From: an uncultured Lachnospiraceae bacterium
GTDB taxonomy: Bacteria > Bacillota > Clostridia > Lachnospirales > Lachnospiraceae
Assembly (NCBI GenBank): GCA_902803015.1
Contig: CADCOL010000201.1
Span: 1 to 6,109, forward strand
Direction: 5' to 3'
Length of the DNA: 6,109 nt
Both the position numbers and the translations under genes were made by a program. Under the pieces are notes generated by a model. The model made no database searches. It had not been told where the DNA came from and worked only from the letters and a program-made list of their open reading frames with translations. Of this stretch, positions 1 to 5,639 are shown piece after piece (within the stretch, counting starts at the first letter, position 1; each line of letters starts with the position of its first letter).

Positions 1-1377
1 CCCAATTACAACCTGCATCCGAAGGAATATAACACCGGAATAACGGCTCCGAATCGCGATAATTTCAAAGATTTACCGGAAGAATGGTATAATCGGGAAA
101 ATCTTAATTATGAAGAAGAAATGGAGGAGGCCCGAAAGGTATTTGTCGCTGAAGAAAAAGAGAGAATCTTAAGAGACGTTAAATACAATGTTTTGGAAGA
201 CTTCCGCGATATCGTTCACGAGTTTGACAAGGCTCTTGAAGAAGAAGTCGAAATCCGCCGCGGAATTGTCAATCAGCTGAATAAAATCAAAGCGATTGAC
301 GAGATCCTTGAAAAAGCAAATACGAATCCGGCGTTTAAGAAGGAATTTATAGAAAGCGGAAAGGCCGCCATTTTTGAAGCAAACCGTGCGAAGTATGAAG
401 AAATGAAGAAATCCGTTCCGGCCCTGGAAGAGCAGCTGACCATATCCGCGGAACGTTCCTTCCTGCTCGAAGCGACGAGAGCCAAGTTTGTCAATCATAA
501 CGAAAAGATCCAGAAAGACCTGCTTGACAAGCATTATAAGCCTCTTATTAAAGAACAGGAAGAAATTACTGCCGAAGCAAAGCGGAAGTTCGATGAAATC
601 GATAAGGCGGAAAGCGATTTGCGGATAGCAAAAGAAAAATACGCAGAAGCTGAAGACAACTTACAGGACATGATTGAAGAGTACGAGAATGCCAGGGACA
701 TGGTAGTACCGAAAGAGGGCGAACCTTTTAAGGCGCAAAAGGTTGCAAGACTTGAGAAAAAGGTTTTTGAACAGAAGGAAGCTCTTTTTATCGCAAAGAA
801 TACAATGAATGAGAAACAGTTTGATGTAGATGATTTAAACGAGTACGGCAATTTTAATGAAAGAAAAGCTGCATACGATAAGGAAGCCAAGGAATTAGAC
901 GAGCTAAAGAAGAATTACGCATCGGATTACAGAGTTACGGAAACCGGCGGAAATGCGCTGATAGCGACGCAAAAGATTTCTTTACAGGATTACTTAAAGG
1001 AAAACGAAGAGCTTCGCAAAGTATATGCGCAGCTTAAGGAAAAAGGTGTAAAACATCTTGAAAACTTTGACAAGCAGGTAATCCAGAACAATCCGTTCCG
1101 TGACAATTACAAGAAAACAGTCCTTGAAAATGCAAGGAAAGGCTATTATGACCGGGAATCCATCACATATGCGCGTGACACGATTCTGAAAAAAGCGGCG
1201 GAAGCAAATTGCAACAACAAAGAAGCGCTTGAGTCCGTAAGACAGATTTCGGAGGCAATGGGTTCGAAGCTGAATATCAATGAGATTGCCGAAAACGCCA
1301 AATCCTTACAGGCCGGCGCGGAAGCAGATAAGAACATCGAAGCGGAAGCTCCCAAAATGGGCGGCCCCAAGTTGTAA
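1..1377 (+). CDS. Charged coiled-coil-rich protein of unknown function, 5'-truncated by the window
   Basis: The frame is open from the first base to the TAA at 1375-1377, so 458 residues are visible and the true start is probably upstream. The first ATG in frame is at 121 (visible residue 41), but it has no obvious ribosome binding site and the frame continues before it, so I treat the gene as partial. Visible residues 1-40 are rich in Asn, Tyr, Pro and Glu. The rest is dominated by Glu, Lys, Ala, Asp and Arg, with long helical, coiled-coil-like runs broken by prolines (for example around VPKEGEPFK) and a short tail ending EAPKMGGPKL. I see one Cys (residue 404), no membrane segment and no nucleotide-binding or catalytic motif in the visible part. 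Its end does not resemble the ATPase head of Smc, which often lies upstream of the SRP genes in Firmicutes. A strong terminator follows 33 nt after the stop, so it is transcriptionally separate from ylxM. The gene is real by length and composition; its function is unknown. Confidence 0.8.
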   Translation, partial: PNYNLHPKEYNTGITAPNRDNFKDLPEEWYNRENLNYEEEMEEARKVFVAEEKERILRDVKYNVLEDFRDIVHEFDKALEEEVEIRRGIVNQLNKIKAIDEILEKANTNPAFKKEFIESGKAAIFEANRAKYEEMKKSVPALEEQLTISAERSFLLEATRAKFVNHNEKIQKDLLDKHYKPLIKEQEEITAEAKRKFDEIDKAESDLRIAKEKYAEAEDNLQDMIEEYENARDMVVPKEGEPFKAQKVARLEKKVFEQKEALFIAKNTMNEKQFDVDDLNEYGNFNERKAAYDKEAKELDELKKNYASDYRVTETGGNALIATQKISLQDYLKENEELRKVYAQLKEKGVKHLENFDKQVIQNNPFRDNYKKTVLENARKGYYDRESITYARDTILKKAAEANCNNKEALESVRQISEAMGSKLNINEIAENAKSLQAGAEADKNIEAEAPKMGGPKL

Positions 1378-1410
1378 ATCGGTACTCAAAACCGGTATTA
1401 TTAAACAGCC

Positions 1411-1455
1411 AAACGGGTGTCAAGAAAAAATACTTGACACCTGTTTTTTATTTTT
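1411..1455 (+). terminator. Rho-independent terminator of the coiled-coil gene
   Basis: The left arm at 1411-1424 (AAACGGGTGTCAAG) pairs with the right arm at 1433-1446 (CTTGACACCTGTTT). This gives 14 pairs with a single G-U and an 8-nt A-rich loop. The right arm runs into a T-rich tract (TTTTTTATTTTT, 1444-1455). The position just after the stop codon at 1377 fits termination of the upstream gene. The right arm also contains the -35 box of the next promoter. Confidence 0.88.
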
Positions 1456-1462
1456 GTATAGT
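1434..1462 (+). promoter_or_regulatory. Housekeeping sigma-70/SigA-type promoter for ylxM-ffh
   Basis: A perfect TTGACA at 1434-1439 is followed by a 17-nt T-rich spacer and TATAGT at 1457-1462 (5 of 6 to TATAAT). Initiation would be expected at about 1468-1470, directly before or at the ylxM ATG at 1471. The -35 box lies inside the right arm of the preceding terminator hairpin, so the same DNA serves as RNA terminator and as promoter. The start point is inferred from spacing, not measured. Confidence 0.85.
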
Positions 1463-1470
1463 ATACAGGT

Positions 1471-1824
1471 ATGAAAGAAATCGCGAGACGTGCATTATTA
1501 TATGATTTTTACGGAGAACTTCTTACGGATCACCAGAAGAAGGTATACGAAGATGCGGTCATGAACGATTATTCCTTATCGGAACTTGCCGAAGAATACG
1601 GCGTTTCGAGACAGGGCATTCATGATCTGCTCAAGCGTTGCGATGCGATTTTGGAAGGATACGAAGAAAAACTCGGTCTGATTAAGCGTTTCGGTGATTT
1701 AAAGAAGGTTGCCGACGAAATCCGCGTTGACTTGGACCGCATGGATAAAGCTCCCACACAGAAAGAACGCGACGAGCTTTGCAATCGTATGAAAGAGAAT
1801 CTTTCATTAATCGAAACGATTTAA
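1471..1824 (+). CDS. ylxM: YlxM/p13-like HTH protein of the SRP operon
   Basis: This 117-residue protein is of the usual size for YlxM (UPF0122), a small DNA-binding-like protein whose gene is typically next to ffh and which has been linked to SRP function in some Firmicutes. Residues 7-20 (RALLYDFYGELLTD) match the family's N-terminal LFDFYxxLLT signature. Residues 34-60 form a sigma-70 region 4-like helix-turn-helix (YSLSELAEEYGVSRQGIHDL). The C-terminal half is acidic and helical. The ATG at 1471 fits the family N-terminus, yet no Shine-Dalgarno is properly placed: only AGG at 1467-1469, one base from the start. With the promoter at 1434-1462 the mRNA should be leaderless or nearly so. The stop at 1822-1824 lies 26 nt before ffh, consistent with co-transcription. 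Identity is confident; the exact molecular role of the family is only partly known. Confidence 0.92.
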   Translation: MKEIARRALLYDFYGELLTDHQKKVYEDAVMNDYSLSELAEEYGVSRQGIHDLLKRCDAILEGYEEKLGLIKRFGDLKKVADEIRVDLDRMDKAPTQKERDELCNRMKENLSLIETI

Positions 1825-1850
1825 TGAATGGATTATGGTGACAGGCATAT

Positions 1851-3191
1851 ATGGCATTTGAAAGCTTAACCGATAAATTACAAAACGTCTTTAAGAAATT
1901 AAAGAGCAAGGGCCGACTGACCGAAGAAGACGTTAAAATCGCTTTAAAAGAAGTAAAAATGGCGCTTCTCGAAGCGGACGTCAACTTCAAAGTTGTAAAG
2001 AACTTCATGAATACCGTACAGGAACGTGCGGTCGGCGAGGAAGTTTTAAACGGTTTGAATCCCGGTCAGATGGTGATTAAAATCGTAAACGAAGAACTTG
2101 TGAATCTGATGGGTTCCGAGAATACGGAGATTCAGTACCAGCCCGGTCAGGCCATCACGGTTCTTATGATGTGCGGTCTTCAGGGTGCAGGTAAAACCAC
2201 GACCACCGCGAAACTTGCCGGAAAGATGTTAAAGAAAGGCAAAAGACCGTTACTGGTTGCATGTGACGTTTATCGTCCCGCAGCGATCGAGCAGTTAAAG
2301 GTCAATGCCGAAAAGGTCGGGGTTCCATGCTTTTCGATGGGAGACAATCATTCTCCCGTGGATATCGCCAAAGCCGCATTGGAGCATGCTGCTAAAAACA
2401 ATTACAACGTAGTCATCCTCGATACCGCCGGACGTTTGCATATCGACGGCGATATGATGGCGGAACTTCAGAATATCAAGAAAAATGTAACAGTACATCA
2501 GACACTCCTCGTTGTCGATGCCATGACGGGTCAGGATGCCGTAAATGTGGCAACATCCTTTAACGAACAGATCGGTGTGGACGGAATCATCCTTTCGAAG
2601 ATGGACGGCGATGCAAGAGGCGGTGCGGCACTTTCCGTAAAAGCCGTTACCGGAAAGCCGTTGCTTTACGTCGGTATGGGTGAGAAGTTAAGCGACCTCG
2701 AACCGTTCTATCCGGACCGTATGGCAAACCGAATCCTCGGAATGGGCGATGTGCTGACATTAATCGAAAAAGCCCAGGAAAATGTGGAAGTCGATCCCGA
2801 CAAAGAAAAGGAAATGGCTTCCAAGTTAAAGAAGGGCAAATTCGATTTTAACGATTACCTCGACAGCATGAAGCAGATGCGTAAAATGGGCGGCCTCGGA
2901 GCAATCCTCGGAATGATGCCCGGCATGGGAGTTTCCAGGGAAGAACTGGAAGGTGCCATTGATGAAAAACAGCTTGCGCATTTGGAAGCAATCGTGCTTT
3001 CGATGACACCCGAGGAACGTTCCAATCCGAAGATCCTGAATCCGAAGCGCAAACACAGAATTGCAAAAGGCGCCGGAGTGGACATTGCCGAAGTGAACCG
3101 TTTCATCAAGCAGTTTGAACAGATGCAGAAGATGATGAAACAGATGCCCGGCATGATGAAAGGCAAACGCAAAATGCGCTTCCCGTTCTAA
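1851..3191 (+). CDS. ffh: Signal recognition particle GTPase Ffh (SRP54)
   Basis: Ffh binds SRP RNA and signal sequences on nascent chains and, with FtsY, delivers ribosomes to the Sec translocon. At 446 residues it has the normal bacterial length and all three domains: the helical N domain (about 1-90), the G domain (about 100-297) and the Met-rich M domain (about 300-446). Visible motifs are the P-loop GLQGAGKT at 109-116, DVYRPAA at 139-145, DTAGR at 191-195, SKMDGDARGG at 249-258 (Ser in place of the common Thr) and GMGEKLSDLEPF at 275-286. The M domain has the Met-rich finger loop near 341-360 and the RNA-binding helix-turn-helix (SMTPEER at 384-390, then KRKHRIAKGAG at 399-409). That last motif departs from the usual SRxRRIAxGSG. 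The ATG at 1851 has a modest GGTGA ribosome binding site at 1837-1841. No terminator follows, so transcription may continue into rpsP. Confidence 0.97.
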   Translation: MAFESLTDKLQNVFKKLKSKGRLTEEDVKIALKEVKMALLEADVNFKVVKNFMNTVQERAVGEEVLNGLNPGQMVIKIVNEELVNLMGSENTEIQYQPGQAITVLMMCGLQGAGKTTTTAKLAGKMLKKGKRPLLVACDVYRPAAIEQLKVNAEKVGVPCFSMGDNHSPVDIAKAALEHAAKNNYNVVILDTAGRLHIDGDMMAELQNIKKNVTVHQTLLVVDAMTGQDAVNVATSFNEQIGVDGIILSKMDGDARGGAALSVKAVTGKPLLYVGMGEKLSDLEPFYPDRMANRILGMGDVLTLIEKAQENVEVDPDKEKEMASKLKKGKFDFNDYLDSMKQMRKMGGLGAILGMMPGMGVSREELEGAIDEKQLAHLEAIVLSMTPEERSNPKILNPKRKHRIAKGAGVDIAEVNRFIKQFEQMQKMMKQMPGMMKGKRKMRFPF

Positions 3192-3267
3192 ACCGATAGT
3201 TATCTGATGAATCGTTGTTACAGACAACATTTCACGGACGATTATAAATATCACAAATAGAAAACAA

Positions 3268-3279
3268 AATTTTTGGAGG
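3268..3279 (+). repeat. 12-nt ribosome-binding module, copy 1 (AATTTTTGGAGG)
   Basis: This identical 12-mer also occurs at 3542-3553, in each case just before a start codon (rpsP here, khpA there). It joins an A/T-rich stretch, a plausible ribosomal protein S1 contact or unstructured entry site, to the Shine-Dalgarno. It probably reflects shared selection for strong translation rather than a mobile repeat. Confidence 0.6.
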
Positions 3280-3280
3280 A
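3275..3280 (+). promoter_or_regulatory. rpsP ribosome binding site (GGAGGA), fixes the start at 3288
   Basis: GGAGGA lies 7 nt before the ATG at 3288. A TTG at 3273 is in frame but overlaps this Shine-Dalgarno and would add five residues (MEDKK) absent from bS16 proteins, so the ATG is the start. The 12-mer AATTTTTGGAGG containing this site recurs before khpA. Confidence 0.92.
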
Positions 3281-3287
3281 CAAAAAA

Positions 3288-3533
3288 ATGGCAGTAAAAA
3301 TCAGACTTAGAAGAATGGGCTACAAGAGAAACCCGATTTACAGAATCGTAGTTGCAGATTCCAGATCTCCCAGAGACGGAAAGTGCATCGATGAAATCGG
3401 TACCTACAATCCCAACACCGATCCCAGTGAATTCAAGGTAGACGCAGAAGCAGCAAAGAAGTGGCTTGCTTCCGGTGCTCAGCCTACCGCAACCGTAGAT
3501 AAAATCTTCAAGCTTGCAGGAATCGAGAAATAA
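3288..3533 (+). CDS. rpsP: Small ribosomal subunit protein bS16
   Basis: bS16 binds 16S rRNA early in 30S assembly. The 81-residue protein has the canonical N-terminus [11 protein letters not shown], then [14 protein letters not shown] (about 18-31), the IGTYNP motif (about 37-42) and the C-terminal [11 protein letters not shown] segment followed by [11 protein letters not shown]. The length is typical. The start at 3288 is set by the strong GGAGGA upstream and by the family N-terminus. A Tyr-Lys-Arg-Asn stretch (residues 12-15) sits at a variable position in the family. The khpA gene follows after 27 nt with no terminator between, so the two are very likely co-transcribed; the position after ffh matches the conserved Firmicutes order. 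Confidence 0.98.
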   Translation: MAVKIRLRRMGYKRNPIYRIVVADSRSPRDGKCIDEIGTYNPNTDPSEFKVDAEAAKKWLASGAQPTATVDKIFKLAGIEK

Positions 3534-3541
3534 TCAATTGC

Positions 3542-3553
3542 AATTTTTGGAGG
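3542..3553 (+). repeat. 12-nt ribosome-binding module, copy 2, RBS of khpA
   Basis: AATTTTTGGAGG is exactly repeated from the rpsP upstream region. GGAGG at 3549-3553 sits 7 nt before the khpA ATG at 3561 and fixes that start. Confidence 0.7.
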
Positions 3554-3560
3554 TGGAATC

Positions 3561-3788
3561 ATGAAGGAATTGGTAGAAGTGATTGCCAAAGCTCTCGTCG
3601 ACCATCCCGAAGAAGTTGTCGTTACCGAAAAAGCAGACGGCAAGGACATTAAAGTCGAGCTTCACGTTGCACCTTCCGATATGGGTAAGGTCATCGGGAA
3701 ACAGGGACGTATTGCGAAAGCAATCCGTACAGTTGTCAAGGCTGCATCATCCAAAGAGGATGTTTATGTAGACGTTGATATTGTTTAG
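3561..3788 (+). CDS. khpA: KH-domain RNA-binding protein KhpA
   Basis: KhpA (YlqC family) is a small single-KH protein that, in several Gram-positive bacteria, acts with KhpB/Jag (EloR) in RNA binding and control of cell elongation and division. The 75-residue length is typical. The type II KH core is visible: beta strand IKVELHVAPSDMG (30-42), then VIGKQGRIAKAIR (44-56) with the GxxG loop GKQG at 46-49, followed by a helix and the final strand VYVDVDIV. The ATG at 3561 is fixed by GGAGG 7 nt upstream; a shorter overlapping frame from 3583 has no such support. It forms a pair with rpsP 27 nt upstream, and a strong terminator begins 7 nt after its stop. Confidence 0.96.
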   Translation: MKELVEVIAKALVDHPEEVVVTEKADGKDIKVELHVAPSDMGKVIGKQGRIAKAIRTVVKAASSKEDVYVDVDIV

Positions 3789-3794
3789 TATGGG

Positions 3795-3827
3795 AAGGCA
3801 GTGTAATGTATTTGCACTGCCTTTTTT
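3795..3827 (+). terminator. Rho-independent terminator after khpA
   Basis: The left arm AAGGCAGTGTAA (3795-3806) pairs with TTGCACTGCCTT (3812-3823), giving 12 pairs including one G-U. The loop TGTAT has 5 nt, and six T residues lie at 3822-3827. It closes the ylxM-ffh-rpsP-khpA unit and separates it from the serine-hydrolase homologue and rimM. Confidence 0.93.
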
Positions 3828-3860
3828 AAAAATCATGATGAACGGTTCGGGAAGAGTTTC

Positions 3861-5576
3861 ATGAAGAAGAATCAAAGATTATTTGTATGTTGTATTACAT
3901 TTGTAGTACTTTTTGTCACAATATTCGGCGCGGTGAATCTGCGTGCATCCGCAATTGCTTATCTTGCGGATGAGTTTCTGGATATCGGAGTTTACAAAGA
4001 CGGAAACGCAGAAGTAGTGAAAGACAGAGAGAATATCCATGAATGGGGCGGCATGAGCGCCGTTTTTGTGCTTCTCAGTCTTGCAAAACTGCAGGAAGAC
4101 GGATTGATTGATCCGGATACTCCGGTTACGGATTATTTTCCGGAAGATGTAACTTCGGCACTTCGTTTCAGTTATCCGATAACTGTTAAGGATATTCTTA
4201 ATCATACGACCGGTCTGCAGAATGCGATGACCGGACGCGTGATGCTGGAAGGAGAAAAATTCACGTCTTTATCGGATGTGTTAATCAATAATAAACCGAA
4301 TCAGAATTTTAAATCCGGTGATTATGTATCCTACTCGGATTACGGAATCTGCCTGGGCGCTTATCTTGTAGAAAGCGTTAGTGGAATGCCGTATTACGAA
4401 TATGTACATAAGAATATTTTGGAGCCGCTCGGAATGGAGCATACATCGATTTACTTCGATTATTCGGATTGTGAAAATGTTGCATCCGTAATGAATGCGA
4501 AAACAAGCGTGAAGTTTGCATATTATCCCGCGTATTCCGCATGCGGAAGCATGGAAGATATGCTGATTCTGACAGAAGATCTGGTATCCGGAAAGAGTAA
4601 GGTTTTATCGGATGAATCCTTACAGTCTTTCTTCGGAGGAACTTTGAATTATCGTGGTACGGATGTGATTCGTATCTCATACGGTCTTGCGGCATATTAC
4701 GAATACGAAAATACGTGTTTCGGGATTCGAAGCAGTAATTACGACGGAATGACACACCTTTATCTTTGCCCGGATACGCAGACGGCAGTCATAATCGTGG
4801 ATCATAATCCGGAAGAGCCGCAGGGAATTTTTGTATCGAAAGAATATTTCGGCCGGGCGAAAGAATCTGCGGATTCGTTTTCCTATACCATCAAAGATAT
4901 GGCGGGCTATTATATGAAAGCCGGTGCAACGATTCGAGGAAAGAGTACATTTCTTTCTTTGATGGACGGTGTGAATTTCAAAGCATGCGGTGATCACGGA
5001 CTTGCACTTTCGTCCAATCCGTCTGTTCCGTACCTTACTCAGATTTCCGAATACGGTTTTCTGTCGGATGCCGGGGATGTCGGATATTTCTATAAAGATG
5101 CCGACGGAAATAAAATGATTCAGTATCCGACGCTTGATCTGGTGCCTTATCCGGGCGCATTGCCCGTGCTTCGGTTAATTGTTGTAATCCTTTATTATTT
5201 GTCGCTTATTTATGCGTTCGGAGCACTCCTTGCCGGTGTATTTTCCTTCATTTCAAGGAAGGTCAAAAAGGATCCGAAAAAAGCGCCTTCATTCCGTAAA
5301 TATCATCTGATTGCCTGCTTAACGGTCCTGTTACACGGAATCGTTTTCACGGTAATGACGATGACACTGCTGATGGGGATCAATAACCGTATTGTTTCGA
5401 TGTCCACAATGATGTTTTTCTTCGGAACGCTGATTGCGTTTATTTATCTGGTGTTCCTGATTCGTACCGGACGGCGCGAACATTGTTCCAAAATCGAAAA
5501 AATCGGATATTACGCAACTGCGGTTGCAGGGATTATAACCATCGGATTCTCGTTTTTGTTTAATCTGTTATTCTGA
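3861..5576 (+). CDS. Membrane-anchored beta-lactamase/PBP-fold serine hydrolase homologue, probable pseudoenzyme
   Basis: Residues 7-26 are a hydrophobic signal peptide or anchor, with possible cleavage near ASA (29-31). Residues of about 35-330 follow the beta-lactamase/class C serine hydrolase family: helix VFVLLSLAKLQEDGLIDPDTPVTDYFPE (68-95), DILNHTTGL (111-119), a YSDYG motif (158-162, family YSNYG) and ESVSGMPYYEYVHKNILEPLGM (171-192). The family SxxK site, usually EWGSVSK, reads EWGGMSA (61-67), so both the nucleophilic Ser and the Lys are missing. The third motif, usually HGG, reads RSS at 290-292. The section before SxxK also looks shorter than usual. Four membrane helices follow (about 437-464, 481-505, 512-535, 548-571); basic loops at 465-480 and 535-547 predict an extracellular domain. 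The start has a moderate GGGAAGAG ribosome binding site at 3849-3856. It lies between a terminator and rimM. Fold membership is well supported; loss of hydrolase activity is inference, and binding or sensing roles are possible. Confidence 0.85.
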   Translation: MKKNQRLFVCCITFVVLFVTIFGAVNLRASAIAYLADEFLDIGVYKDGNAEVVKDRENIHEWGGMSAVFVLLSLAKLQEDGLIDPDTPVTDYFPEDVTSALRFSYPITVKDILNHTTGLQNAMTGRVMLEGEKFTSLSDVLINNKPNQNFKSGDYVSYSDYGICLGAYLVESVSGMPYYEYVHKNILEPLGMEHTSIYFDYSDCENVASVMNAKTSVKFAYYPAYSACGSMEDMLILTEDLVSGKSKVLSDESLQSFFGGTLNYRGTDVIRISYGLAAYYEYENTCFGIRSSNYDGMTHLYLCPDTQTAVIIVDHNPEEPQGIFVSKEYFGRAKESADSFSYTIKDMAGYYMKAGATIRGKSTFLSLMDGVNFKACGDHGLALSSNPSVPYLTQISEYGFLSDAGDVGYFYKDADGNKMIQYPTLDLVPYPGALPVLRLIVVILYYLSLIYAFGALLAGVFSFISRKVKKDPKKAPSFRKYHLIACLTVLLHGIVFTVMTMTLLMGINNRIVSMSTMMFFFGTLIAFIYLVFLIRTGRREHCSKIEKIGYYATAVAGIITIGFSFLFNLLF

Positions 5577-5628
5577 CGCAGATGTCCGGGAAAGCATGTA
5601 GTTTTAGTTATAGATTTGCTTTAAATTT

Positions 5629-5632
5629 GGAG
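5629..5632 (+). promoter_or_regulatory. rimM ribosome binding site (GGAG)
   Basis: GGAG lies 7 nt before the ATG at 5640, within TTTGGAGAAG, and supports that start. The 63 nt between the hydrolase homologue and rimM contain no clear terminator and no convincing promoter. Confidence 0.8.
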
Positions 5633-5639
5633 AAGTTTA

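Larger units (their letters stand above)
3192..3287 (+). other. Intergenic leader before rpsP with nested short inverted repeats
   Basis: This 96-nt AT-rich stretch holds an outer inverted repeat, AATCGT at 3210-3215 with ACGATT at 3238-3243, and an inner one, GTTGT at 3214-3218 with ACAAC at 3224-3228. The two overlap by two bases, so they would be mutually exclusive in part. There is no T-tract, so it is not a terminator. A TATAAA at 3243-3248 could be a -10 box but lacks a well-spaced -35. It may be an unstructured leader, a weak promoter region or an mRNA control element of bS16; I cannot decide from sequence. Confidence 0.3.

Noticed and set aside
1..1377. C-terminal part of an Smc chromosome-condensation protein
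   Set aside because: The visible end lacks the Smc C-terminal ATPase signature and Walker B motifs; it ends in a short Pro/Gly tail.
1378..1396. Small hairpin ATCGGT/ACCGGT after the coiled-coil gene as a second terminator
   Set aside because: It has only six pairs with one G-U and no T-tract; the hairpin at 1411-1446 is far stronger.
1395..1423. Minus-strand promoter created by hairpin symmetry (TTGACA on the reverse strand at 1423-1418, AATAAT at 1402-1397)
   Set aside because: The spacer is only 15 nt and the -35 is an automatic result of the inverted repeat; no reverse-strand gene is supported downstream.
1280..1474. Small + strand open frame spanning the end of the coiled-coil gene and the terminator
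   Set aside because: It overlaps the real gene in another frame, crosses the terminator and promoter, and has no ribosome binding site or recognisable protein.
1824..1841. ATG overlapping the ylxM stop codon as an ffh start (TAATG)
   Set aside because: It is in the ffh frame but meets a TGA at 1839-1841 after five codons; the ATG at 1851 matches the Ffh N-terminus.
3273..3287. Upstream TTG start for rpsP adding residues MEDKK
   Set aside because: The TTG overlaps the Shine-Dalgarno GGAGGA, and bS16 proteins begin with MAVKIRLRR, matching the ATG at 3288.
3812..3840. Promoter for the hydrolase homologue using TTGCAC in the terminator arm with CATGAT as -10
   Set aside because: The boxes match the consensus at only 3 and 4 of 6 positions; it is suggestive only because of the similar layout before ylxM.
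5534..5539. TATAAC as the -10 of an internal promoter for rimM
   Set aside because: There is no acceptable -35 at 16-18 nt upstream; the sequence lies in codons of the last membrane helix.
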